Positions 1 to 7,054 of a stretch of 64,000 nucleotides of DNA are shown piece by piece. The notes beneath the pieces were generated by a model, which ran no database searches, had not been told where the DNA came from, and was given only the letters and a program-made list of their open reading frames with translations. Each line of letters starts with the position of its first letter. The stretch's first letter is position 1. Made by a program: the position numbers and the translations under genes. Source of the stretch: Prevotella sp. HJM029. GTDB lineage: Bacteria > Bacteroidota > Bacteroidia > Bacteroidales > Bacteroidaceae. The DNA lies in the NCBI RefSeq assembly GCF_000599605.1, contig NZ_AZHT01000001.1:1-64000 (forward strand), read 5' to 3'.

Positions 1-97
1 ATCGTGAGCGAGGGGCTCGCCGCCGATATTTTGCTTCAGTTATCGTGAGCGAGGGGCTCGCCGCCAATATTTTGCTTCGGTTATCGTGAGCGAGGGG
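1..97. repeat. 41-bp tandem repeat array A (cut by window edge)
   Basis: Copies begin at 1, 42 and 83. The first two are 41 bp and differ at a few positions; the third diverges after about 15 bp. Each unit carries a dyad GCGAG-GGG-CTCGC. The array continues beyond position 1, so its copy number is unknown. It lies downstream of ohrR. It is one of six arrays in the window with a 41-42 bp period. Confidence 0.9.
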
Positions 98-262
98 ATC
101 TTCCGACGAACAAAAACGCAAAATGCTGGCAAAAACGGATGCTGCTACCAATAGAAAGAGGCCGATGCAAGCAGGCAGCACCATTTGCTGCATCCAAACG
201 AAAAGCAGGAACAAAAGCAAAGGGCACAACGACAACCAACTGCCATTATGCCCTATACGCAT
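1..262 (-). CDS. possible small membrane protein, partial at the window edge
   Basis: An open frame starts with ATG at 262 on the minus strand, 28 bp after the ohrR stop, and runs off the window without a stop. The first 50 or so residues are strongly hydrophobic (segments such as LLLFLLFVW and IGLFLLVAASVF), which suggests two membrane segments. After that the frame enters the 41-bp repeat array. Because 41 is not a multiple of three, each repeat copy is read in a different frame, which argues against real coding there. No family is recognised. It may be a chance open frame or a gene whose end has been overwritten by repeats. Confidence 0.22.
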   Translation of the reverse strand, partial: MRIGHNGSWLSLCPLLLFLLFVWMQQMVLPACIGLFLLVAASVFASILRFCSSEDPLAHDNRSKILAASPSLTITEAKYRRRAPRSR

Positions 263-290
263 CTGCCTTCAAGGCTACACCGAGGAAAAG

Positions 291-752
291 CTACTCTGCT
301 TTTGGTGCTTCGTGGGGATACAACCCCTCAATAATCTGGTCTAAAACGGGCACGAGCCCCAACACATTTTCTACAGGAATGCCACAACTGCCCAAGCCAT
401 TGGCCAATTGTTGCGGAATGTCGCGCGCCTCACTTTCCATCTCCTTGCCCTTCTTGGTCAACGACACAATGCGCTGCCGGCCGTCACTCTTTCCACGCTT
501 GCGCACCAGCAAGCCCATCCTTTCCATGCGCTGCATTAATGGTGTCACCGTGTTGGTTTCCAACATCAGGCGATGTGCTATGTCGTTCACCAACTGATGG
601 TCGTTTTCCCACAACACCATAAGCACCAGATATTGCGGATAGGTGATTCCCAAGCGGTCTAACAACGGGCGATAGGCCTGAATAACGAGCCTGCTCACAC
701 TGTATAAACGAAAACAAACTTGATTGCTCAACTTTAACTGTTCTATTGCCAT
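291..752 (-). CDS. ohrR: OhrR-type MarR family regulator
   Basis: A 153-residue winged-helix repressor of the MarR family. The N-terminal stretch KLSNQVCFRLYSVSR followed by YRPLLDRLGITYPQYL matches the OhrR subgroup, which senses organic hydroperoxides through a reactive cysteine, here C13. A second cysteine, C123, lies near the C terminus, which suits the two-cysteine OhrR type that forms an intersubunit disulfide; that is an inference. The DNA-binding helix region is roughly residues 55-95. The usual target, an ohr peroxidase gene, is not in the window. A tRNA-Ser and its terminator lie upstream, so the gene should have its own promoter between about 753 and 775. Confidence 0.85.
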   Translation of the reverse strand: MAIEQLKLSNQVCFRLYSVSRLVIQAYRPLLDRLGITYPQYLVLMVLWENDHQLVNDIAHRLMLETNTVTPLMQRMERMGLLVRKRGKSDGRQRIVSLTKKGKEMESEARDIPQQLANGLGSCGIPVENVLGLVPVLDQIIEGLYPHEAPKAE

Positions 753-771
753 TCGTATCCTGCTTTAATTT

Positions 772-813
772 AAAAAAGACCTACAGCATCGGAAAGCCAA
801 TTCACTGTAGGTC
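772..813 (-). terminator. intrinsic terminator of tRNA-Ser
   Basis: A perfect 9-bp stem, GACCTACAG at 778-786 and CTGTAGGTC at 805-813, has an 18-nt loop. On the minus strand it is followed by six U (plus-strand A run 772-777). It lies directly downstream of the tRNA and insulates ohrR. Confidence 0.85.
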
Positions 814-831
814 TAAACCTTTACTAATTTG

Positions 832-922
832 TGGCGGAAGATGAGGGATTCAAACCCCCGATACGCGAAAGGCGTATACCGGATTTCGAGTCCAGCGCAT
901 TCGGTCACTCTGCCAATCTTCC
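832..922 (-). tRNA. tRNA-Ser (anticodon CGA)
   Basis: The minus strand gives acceptor arm GGAAGAT (922-916) pairing with ATCTTCC (842-836), discriminator G835 and an encoded CCA at 834-832. The anticodon loop is CTCGAAA with anticodon CGA at 888-886. A long variable arm (about TATACGCC-TTTC-GCGTATC) and the T-arm motif GGTTTGAATCC mark a class II tRNA of the serine type, which reads UCG codons. Confidence 0.97.
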
Positions 923-1014
923 TTTTCGCGAGTGCAAATTTAATAAAAAAGCATGAGAACCTATCCGAAAAGGACTCGGCAAACATGGATATTTAACAGA
1001 CATTATAGGTTATA

Positions 1015-1611
1015 TTATTGAAAAGACAGCTGCGCCAAACGATTGAGCAGTAATTGGGCATCGCGGTGGCGAATGCGCAACGAAACTTTACAAACATTGT
1101 CAAATTCCTGACTGACAATTGTGGCATTGAATTCTTTAATTAAATGCATCACACCATTCATCATCGGATAGGTGAACTCATAGTCGATGGTCTCTTCCAC
1201 CTGCTTTTCAACCCATGCAATATGCGATAGGGCATCGGCCGCCGCCTCACGATAGGCCACAATCAGCCCACCTGTGCCTAAATTGATGCCGCCATAATAG
1301 CGCACCACCACCACAAGAACATCCGTAAGTTGCCGGGCATTAATCTGCCCTAAAATGGGTTTGCCCGCTGTTGAACTCGGCTCACCATCATCGTTGGCAC
1401 GGAAAAGCGCTCCGTCAGGCCCCAAAACATAAGCATAGCAACAATGGCGTGCATCATAATATTTCTGCCGATAGGATGCCACCAGCGTTTTCACTTCGTC
1501 GAGCGTTGTCACATGGTGAGCAAAAGCATAAAACTTGCTGCGCTTCTCGCTATAAAAGCCTTCGCCTACAGCATCGCTCACTACGGTTGTATACAAATCG
1601 ATATCTGGCAT
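1015..1611 (-). CDS. IMPACT/YigZ family protein
   Basis: A roughly 198-residue protein of the UPF0029/IMPACT family. Diagnostic stretches are EKRSKFYAFAHHV near the N terminus, then DDGEPSSTAGKPIL and VVVRYYGGINLGTGGL. Family members have an N-terminal IMPACT fold and a C-terminal ferredoxin-like domain; the molecular role in bacteria is not settled, though the eukaryotic relative affects translation control. The start at 1611 (MPDIDLYTTV) is chosen because the family begins shortly before this motif. ATGs at 1635 and 1653 are in frame but would add residues with no family counterpart. The ferritin gene lies 82 bp upstream on the same strand. Confidence 0.85.
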   Translation of the reverse strand: MPDIDLYTTVVSDAVGEGFYSEKRSKFYAFAHHVTTLDEVKTLVASYRQKYYDARHCCYAYVLGPDGALFRANDDGEPSSTAGKPILGQINARQLTDVLVVVVRYYGGINLGTGGLIVAYREAAADALSHIAWVEKQVEETIDYEFTYPMMNGVMHLIKEFNATIVSQEFDNVCKVSLRIRHRDAQLLLNRLAQLSFQ

Positions 1612-1693
1612 GGTTGGAATAAAAAACTGGCACATACCACCATGAGCATGCACCAGTTCGTTTTATTGCATAAAAAAAATAACTCTGCAGGGA

Positions 1694-2179
1694 TTAGCCT
1701 TGACGACGGCCATACTGCTCATCCAAATTGAAGAGTGAACTATCGCCCATACGCTTGATGCGGTCTACAATGCCACTTGCCGTAGCTTCTTCGTCAACCT
1801 GCTCACGTACAAACTGCCACAAGAAATCTTGTGTAGCATTGTCGCCTTCTTTTTGTGCTTGGGTCAACAAGTCGTTGATACGCGCACTAATTTTGCATTC
1901 ATGTGCATAAGCATCCTCGAAGGCATTGAGAGGGCTTGTCCAGGTCTTCTTCACTGCATCAATCGTGTTTACTTCGGCTGTTCCTCCACGCTTGATAATG
2001 AAATTAGCCATTTGATAAGCATGATCCATCTCTTCTGCACTCTGTTTCTTCATCCAGGTAGAAAAACCATTATAACCTTCCTTCTCAAAATAGAACGACA
2101 TGGAAAGATAGAGATTTGCAGAATAAATCTCGCAAACAATCTGCTCGTTAAGAGCCTTTTCTAATGAACTTGATATCAT
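1694..2179 (-). CDS. ftnA: non-heme ferritin
   Basis: A 161-residue bacterial ferritin that oxidises Fe(II) and stores iron in a 24-subunit shell in the cytosol. Ferroxidase-centre residues are visible as E17 (in IVCEIYSANLYL) and E50 with H53 (in SAEEMDHAYQMA); further acidic ligands lie in FVREQVDEEATA. The length is typical. A good Bacteroidota promoter lies just upstream. In Bacteroides, ferritin expression responds to oxygen and iron, and the nearby ohrR would fit an oxidative-stress setting, but no shared operator is evident. Confidence 0.95.
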   Translation of the reverse strand: MISSSLEKALNEQIVCEIYSANLYLSMSFYFEKEGYNGFSTWMKKQSAEEMDHAYQMANFIIKRGGTAEVNTIDAVKKTWTSPLNAFEDAYAHECKISARINDLLTQAQKEGDNATQDFLWQFVREQVDEEATASGIVDRIKRMGDSSLFNLDEQYGRRQG

Positions 2180-2212
2180 AAAACCTTTATTTTAAAGTGT
2201 GAATTTTGTCCG

Positions 2213-2243
2213 CAAAGGTACAAAAAAATATATAAGAATACAA
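2213..2243 (-). promoter_or_regulatory. promoter of the ferritin gene
   Basis: The minus strand carries TACCTTTG at 2220-2213, matching the Bacteroidota -7 element TAnnTTTG. TTG at 2243-2241 lies 20 nt further upstream as a -33 element. The start codon is 34 nt downstream. Confidence 0.65.
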
Positions 2244-2315
2244 CACTTGTCTCGAAATACCTGTCAAATCTTAGTCATCGATTCATGGCCGAAGTCGGTA
2301 TACCTGACTGCGTTA

Positions 2316-2897
2316 TCAAATATCCTCTTCGTCGCTCAAATCAGCTTCTGAAGGTTCATTGCTACCCGTATCTAATTGCGTGTCACGCGCTATCGACACG
2401 CCACCGGTGCGTGAGAGAGTCATCTTCAGCGGCACATATTCGTCGCTTAGCTTGTCTGGGGATCCCACACTGGCCGCAAAACGCAAATTATTGCCCGCTG
2501 CATGGTCGAGCACTATGCCCACCAAGGCCTCGTCGGCATAGGCTTTATCTACATAGGCTAAGAAATCTTTCTTGGTAAAAGACCGTGAGAAAAACGTACT
2601 TCCATCGGCACGAATTACTGTGATAGTAATGCGATTGTCGTAATATCTGCTGCTGCCATCGTTAATAACAGGCAAAGAAGGGTCAGCCATGCGCTTCACC
2701 TCCACCGTGTAATGGCTGCCCAGCCAACTCACTTCCCGACGCTGCACGTAGTCGCCCGTCTTTTGAATGGTGCGATGCACCACCAATACAGGTTTCTTTG
2801 TTATAATGTCACCATTGTTTTTCTTTCCACCACAACCAACAAGACTTCCTATGAACAGGGCAATGGAAATACATATCATAAAGTGTTTCATTTTCAT
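2316..2897 (-). CDS. hypothetical lipoprotein (DUF4738-like)
   Basis: A 193-residue predicted lipoprotein. The signal peptide ends in the lipobox LVGC followed by GGKKNN, so the mature protein should be membrane-anchored. The rest is soluble and ends in an acidic tail (EADLSDEEDI). It resembles the DUF4738 lipoproteins of Prevotella and Bacteroides, but this is from memory and uncertain. No catalytic motif is visible. The start at 2897 (MKMKHF) is chosen because a strong promoter sits at 2918-2948; a longer in-frame reading from 3020 would begin upstream of that promoter. It is divergent from the DUF4230 pair. Confidence 0.75.
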   Translation of the reverse strand: MKMKHFMICISIALFIGSLVGCGGKKNNGDIITKKPVLVVHRTIQKTGDYVQRREVSWLGSHYTVEVKRMADPSLPVINDGSSRYYDNRITITVIRADGSTFFSRSFTKKDFLAYVDKAYADEALVGIVLDHAAGNNLRFAASVGSPDKLSDEYVPLKMTLSRTGGVSIARDTQLDTGSNEPSEADLSDEEDI

Positions 2898-2917
2898 CTC
2901 ATGTATCAATGCAACTG

Positions 2918-2948
2918 CAAAGGTACGGCAAATGGTAGAAAAAACAAA
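2918..2948 (-). promoter_or_regulatory. promoter of the 2316-2897 lipoprotein gene
   Basis: The minus strand has TTTG at 2948-2945, a 19-nt spacer, and TACCTTTG at 2925-2918. This is a near-perfect Bacteroidota housekeeping promoter. Confidence 0.8.
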
Positions 2949-3019
2949 GTAATTCATACGCTTTATTGCCGTAATCCATACTGGTTTAATATGCAATATA
3001 TGCTGTTTTTCCACGAACA

Positions 3020-3050
3020 TTGCATGCTTTCGGCTTTTTTAGTAACTTTG
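3020..3050 (+). promoter_or_regulatory. promoter of the DUF4230 gene pair
   Basis: TTG at 3020-3022, a 20-nt spacer and TAACTTTG at 3043-3050 precede the ATG at 3075. The promoter is divergent from the one at 2918-2948. Confidence 0.7.
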
Positions 3051-3074
3051 CAGCACATTATTTCAAATCAGTCA

Positions 3075-3749
3075 ATGAAGAAAAGAAACATCATCTGTCT
3101 GTCGATAGCACTCTTGGCAGGATTTATCATGGGATGCAAACATGAGACGGCTCCTACACAGCAAGCCTTCGACACAATTCCTATGCTGGTGAACCGCATT
3201 CAACAATGCTCCAGACTCTACACCATGTCCTACCAAGTGCACAAGATTGTGACGCATAACGACCAGAAAACCATCAAGGGGTCATTGTTCAACACAGACA
3301 TCAACATCAACCTACCCTTCAGTAAACGAGAAGTGGCTATCCCTATGGACGCCACTATCAAAGCCTATATTAACTTCGAAGGCTTTAATGAAGATAACAT
3401 CGAGCGCCACGGAAAGCGCATCACCATCAAGTTGCCCAATCCACATCTCGTCATCACCAGCACTGAAATTGATCACAAAAGTGTGCGCGAATACGTCAGT
3501 TTCATGCGTACAAACTTCACCGATGCAGAGCTGGCTCACTTCGAACAGCAAGGACGACAGCAAATTCTTAAAGACCTTGAGAAATCTGACATCTTAGAAT
3601 ATGCACGCATTAGCGCCACCCGCACGCTCGTTCCCATACTACAACAATTAGGCTACGAAGAAAAGGATATTACCATCACCTTCAGCAACAATTTGCAACC
3701 TAAAGATATCCCACAACTGATTGATAAAACCAACGAACATGGAAGATAA
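3075..3749 (+). CDS. DUF4230 lipoprotein
   Basis: A 224-residue protein with a lipoprotein signal (SIALLAGFIMGC, Cys about residue 20) and one DUF4230-like domain covering most of the rest. The function of DUF4230 proteins is unknown. The start ATG at 3075 follows a good promoter, and upstream in-frame codons would lie before that promoter. The 3' end overlaps the next gene by 11 bp, so the two DUF4230 proteins are probably translated together and may act as a pair. No catalytic motif is visible. Confidence 0.75.
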   Translation: MKKRNIICLSIALLAGFIMGCKHETAPTQQAFDTIPMLVNRIQQCSRLYTMSYQVHKIVTHNDQKTIKGSLFNTDININLPFSKREVAIPMDATIKAYINFEGFNEDNIERHGKRITIKLPNPHLVITSTEIDHKSVREYVSFMRTNFTDAELAHFEQQGRQQILKDLEKSDILEYARISATRTLVPILQQLGYEEKDITITFSNNLQPKDIPQLIDKTNEHGR

Positions 3750-4377
3750 GAAAAAGTCGCATGGCATCGCCTATTTCGCACAGCGATGGCTCGTCAACAA
3801 AGTTTATATCGTCTTGGCTATTGTGCTCCTTGCAGCTCTCGTCTTATGGGGCATTAGACTGCTATTAAAGGGAAACAGCCTCTCCTTCGCCGACAATAGC
3901 AATATCGACCTCACCCCCACACAAGTGGAACATATTGAAGCTATTGGCGAATGGGAATTTCTTCAAGTGAACGATGAAGAGCTCATCGACACCATTAAGC
4001 ATGGCTTCTTCGGCGATAGTGAACTGGCACGCATCTATTATGGCACGCTCCGTTTGGGCATTAACCTTAAAGAAACACCCGAAGGTTGGCTCACACAGAA
4101 GCACGATACACTCATCGCCACGCTGCCCCCCATCAAGCTATTGGATCTTCATTTCATTGACGAAGCGCGCACAATGTCTTTCTACGAAAAGGGCAGCTGG
4201 ACAGAAACCGACCGCAAACATATGTATGAGAAAGCCTATAACGTGATGCTGAAACGCGCTCTTTCACGCCAGAACTTGCAACTCGCACAAGAGAATGCAC
4301 AACAACAAGTGAAAGAACTACTACGCAGTATGGGTGCTAAAAATGTGGTCGTAGTATTTTCCCATACCAGACCTTAG
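3739..4377 (+). CDS. DUF4230 membrane protein
   Basis: A 212-residue protein with one transmembrane segment near residues 20-45 (VYIVLAIVLLAALVLWGIRLL) and a DUF4230-like domain exported behind it. The domain contains the family-typical region GTLRLGINL, then PPIKLLDLHFID, and a C-terminal helix before VKELLRSMGAKNVVVVF. It starts at ATG 3739, inside the end of the preceding gene; an in-frame TTG at 3721 is a weaker alternative. One paralogue is a lipoprotein and the other is membrane-anchored, which suggests a two-part envelope complex; that is an inference. A terminator follows at 4514-4543. Confidence 0.75.
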   Translation: MEDKKKSHGIAYFAQRWLVNKVYIVLAIVLLAALVLWGIRLLLKGNSLSFADNSNIDLTPTQVEHIEAIGEWEFLQVNDEELIDTIKHGFFGDSELARIYYGTLRLGINLKETPEGWLTQKHDTLIATLPPIKLLDLHFIDEARTMSFYEKGSWTETDRKHMYEKAYNVMLKRALSRQNLQLAQENAQQQVKELLRSMGAKNVVVVFSHTRP

Positions 4378-4513
4378 CTACTTTTAGAATGCTCAATTGG
4401 AAACTCGCCTACTACATTTTTTCTCAAAAGATTTAGCTACCAGATGCATAGAAAGTTACTAAATCGTGTATCTACCATTTAATGAATAGGCATCTTTTAT
4501 AGGACATAATTAA

Positions 4514-4543
4514 AGTGGGTAGTTAAACTTATAACTACCCACT
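4514..4543. terminator. bidirectional hairpin between convergent genes
   Basis: A perfect 12-bp stem, AGTGGGTAGTTA (4514-4525) with TAACTACCCACT (4532-4543), has a 6-nt loop. It lies between the convergent DUF4230 pair and pepD. Flanking T/A runs are weak, so termination is likely but not certain. Confidence 0.7.
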
Positions 4544-4564
4544 CCATTACATAACAAACAAAAT

Positions 4565-6022
4565 TTACTCCTGCGGAATATTCTTTAAAACATCTAACAA
4601 GTGATCCCAAACCATTTTTACAGTAGGGATAAGCAGGCGTTCATCAGGAGTATGAACATAACGAAGGGTCGGCCCAAAACTAACCATATCCAGCTCAGGA
4701 TATTTCTCAGAAAATAGGCCACATTCCAAACCTGCATGAATTCCCCGAACAATAGGCTCCTTGCCAAACAGCTTCTTATAGGATTCGACCGTCACTTTTA
4801 CCAATTTGCTATTGGGATTCATTTTCCAAGCAGGATAACCATCGTTTTGCAATACGTCAGCACCGCCCAACTCAAACGCAGCCTTCACGGTATTGGCCAT
4901 GTTTTTGAGATTGCTCATCACGTTACTACGTTGACTGGCCACAATCACAACCTTACTCTCTTCACTTTGCACACTGGCCACATTGCTCGATGTTTCAACC
5001 ATATTTTCAAGTGCTTTGTCTTGACAGAATGTGAGTGGGCCGTTGTCTAATGCTTGTAAACTGCGAATGAGATTTTGCGAAACAGTAGCCGGCAAAACAG
5101 TTTGTGCCTCTGTCTCAGTCAAATTCCAATGCATCACGGGGTCAGTCACATGGAATTCTTCTTCAACACCCGCAATCAGCTTTTTCCACACTTGCTCCAC
5201 TTCGGCCTTTTGGTCTGCGGGCACGGCAAAGATAATCTTTCCGTCGCGCGGAATCGCGTTATGCATGCGTCCCGAATTCCATTGTGCTAAGCGAAGTGGC
5301 ATCTGGCTTTGCAGCAAGTAGAGGAAACGTGCCATAATTTTGATGGCATTTGCACGCTTCTTATTGATATCATCACCCGAATGCCCTCCTGTGAGTCCCT
5401 TTAGCGAAGCCTCCATGAATGTGTAGTCTGCAGGAGCAGCTTCGCGCGTAAACGTGAATGTAGCTGTTGTATTAATACCACCGGCACACGATACAAAAAT
5501 CTGTCCTTCATCCTCTGAATCGAGATTGATGAGGTATTTACCACTCATGAAGCCTGATTTCATACCAAATGCCCCTGTAAGTCCAGTTTCTTCATCACGC
5601 GTAAACACACATTCAATGGGACCATGTTCTATATCATCACTATCTAAAATAGCCAATTCTATGGCACAGCCAATACCATCATCGGCTCCCAATGTCGTAC
5701 CTTTTGCTTTTAACCATTCACCATCAACATAGGTTTGGATTGCATCGTTATGGAAATCGAATTCCACATCCACCAATTTGTCACAAACCATATCCATATG
5801 ACTTTGTAAAATAGTGGTACCCATGTGTTCCATACCTTTCGTAGCAGGCTTACTAATTAGGATATTGCCTATTTCATCTTCCTTACATGCAAGCCCCCGA
5901 TCAGCTGCGAATTTCTTTAAATAAGCAGCCATCTTTTCCTCGTGTTTCGAAGGACGAGGTATTTGATTGATGGCAGCGAACTGCTCAAACACCCGTACTG
6001 GTTTTAATTCTACATTACTCAT
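4565..6022 (-). CDS. pepD: aminoacyl-histidine dipeptidase (Xaa-His dipeptidase)
   Basis: A 485-residue cytosolic zinc dipeptidase of the M20 family that cleaves dipeptides such as Xaa-His (carnosine-type substrates). Metal-site motifs are visible: H75 and D77 in LQSHMDMVCDK, D114/D115 in LGADDGIGCA and E144/E145 in TRDEETGLTG. A later histidine is in GIHAGLECGLF. The length is typical of bacterial PepD. It stands alone, ending at a terminator at 4514-4543 and divergent from the small membrane protein at 6125. Amino-acid salvage from peptides suits a protein-fermenting Bacteroidales. Confidence 0.95.
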   Translation of the reverse strand: MSNVELKPVRVFEQFAAINQIPRPSKHEEKMAAYLKKFAADRGLACKEDEIGNILISKPATKGMEHMGTTILQSHMDMVCDKLVDVEFDFHNDAIQTYVDGEWLKAKGTTLGADDGIGCAIELAILDSDDIEHGPIECVFTRDEETGLTGAFGMKSGFMSGKYLINLDSEDEGQIFVSCAGGINTTATFTFTREAAPADYTFMEASLKGLTGGHSGDDINKKRANAIKIMARFLYLLQSQMPLRLAQWNSGRMHNAIPRDGKIIFAVPADQKAEVEQVWKKLIAGVEEEFHVTDPVMHWNLTETEAQTVLPATVSQNLIRSLQALDNGPLTFCQDKALENMVETSSNVASVQSEESKVVIVASQRSNVMSNLKNMANTVKAAFELGGADVLQNDGYPAWKMNPNSKLVKVTVESYKKLFGKEPIVRGIHAGLECGLFSEKYPELDMVSFGPTLRYVHTPDERLLIPTVKMVWDHLLDVLKNIPQE

Positions 6023-6047
6023 TTTAATATCTTTTTATTTCGTTTTG

Positions 6048-6079
6048 TTTTGTCCTTTATTCGATTTATATTACCTTTG
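6048..6079 (+). promoter_or_regulatory. promoter of the 6125-6319 gene
   Basis: TTTTG at 6048-6052, a 19-nt spacer and TACCTTTG at 6072-6079 match the Bacteroidota consensus almost exactly. The ATG is at 6125. Confidence 0.8.
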
Positions 6080-6124
6080 CTCGCAATAAAATCATCCAAA
6101 AAGGTAAGCACAAAAGTAATAAAA

Positions 6125-6319
6125 ATGATTAAGATATTTCTCTTGTCTATGTTAATAATTGCAATAGCTTTCGCATTATTAGCTGTTAAACTATTGTTTT
6201 TAAAGAATGGAAAGTTTACATCACAACACATTCATGACAATGCAGCTTTACGTAAGCAGGGTATTCATTGTGTGATAGACCAAGATAAAGAAGCACGTCG
6301 TGCAGGAAAAGCTTATTAA
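6125..6319 (+). CDS. small membrane protein, Bacteroidota-specific
   Basis: A 64-residue protein with one N-terminal transmembrane segment (about residues 2-26) and a short charged tail containing HIHDNAALRKQGIHC and QDKEARR. A tail of this kind recurs in small Bacteroidota membrane proteins of unknown role; that comparison is from memory. The start at ATG 6125 is preferred over upstream in-frame codons, which lie within the promoter. The OmpH-like gene follows 33 bp downstream on the same strand and may be co-transcribed. Confidence 0.65.
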   Translation: MIKIFLLSMLIIAIAFALLAVKLLFLKNGKFTSQHIHDNAALRKQGIHCVIDQDKEARRAGKAY

Positions 6320-6352
6320 GGAAATATTGAATTTAGATTTAGAAATGAAAAT

Positions 6353-6967
6353 ATGAATAAGAAAAACATTTTGAAAGTATTGACGATAACAGCTGCCACT
6401 ATGGCTGCGTTGTCAAGTTGTAACCAGTCTGCGCCAAAGGTCGATGCAAAATCTGATACACCGCAAAAAGAGGCGACATCACTCAAGATTGCTTATGTCG
6501 AAGTAGATAGCATCATGAGTCAGTATAAGTTTTGCAAAGATTACTCGCTTATTTTGCAGCGTAAAGGACAAAACATTCAAAGCACTTTGGCTGCGAAACA
6601 GCAGCAATTGCAGGCAGCTGCAGCCAATTTCCAACAGAAAGTGCAACAGAATGCCTATTCCCGCGAGCAAGCAGAAGCTATTAATGCAAATCTTCAAAAG
6701 CAGAATGCAGACCTACAAGCGCTTAATCAACGTTTGACCAACGAGTTTCAAAAGGAGACTGAGAAATATAACAATGCTTTACGCGATAGCATACAGCACT
6801 ACCTTAAAACGTATAATCAAGACAAACATTACAGTTTGATTTTGAGTAAGGCGGGCGACAACTTACTTTATGCCGATAAGGCTTTCGACATCACCAACGA
6901 GGTTGTTGCAGGTTTAAACAAGGCTTATAAGCCTTCACCCAAAATGGCAGCTGCCGCCAAGAAATAA
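6353..6967 (+). CDS. OmpH/Skp family periplasmic chaperone-like lipoprotein
   Basis: A 204-residue protein with a lipoprotein signal (MAALSSC, Cys about residue 23). An OmpH/Skp-type domain begins at KIAYVEVDSIMSQY, is followed by a long Gln/Ala-rich coiled coil (about residues 75-150) and ends with a domain closing on ADKAFDITNEVVAGLN. Skp holds unfolded outer-membrane proteins in the periplasm. Skp itself is soluble, whereas this member appears to be anchored, as is common in Bacteroidota. A clear intrinsic terminator follows. Confidence 0.85.
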   Translation: MNKKNILKVLTITAATMAALSSCNQSAPKVDAKSDTPQKEATSLKIAYVEVDSIMSQYKFCKDYSLILQRKGQNIQSTLAAKQQQLQAAAANFQQKVQQNAYSREQAEAINANLQKQNADLQALNQRLTNEFQKETEKYNNALRDSIQHYLKTYNQDKHYSLILSKAGDNLLYADKAFDITNEVVAGLNKAYKPSPKMAAAAKK

Positions 6968-6995
6968 CGATATTGTAACAAATAGACTTTATATC

Positions 6996-7035
6996 ATGCT
7001 ACTATCCGGCATAGCGTTGGGTAGTAGCATTTTTT
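6996..7035 (+). terminator. intrinsic terminator after the ompH-like gene
   Basis: Stem ATGCTACTA (6996-7004) pairs with TAGTAGCAT (7022-7030) and is followed by a T run at 7030-7035. Confidence 0.85.
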
Positions 7036-7054
7036 CTTCACACGGACAAAGCTT

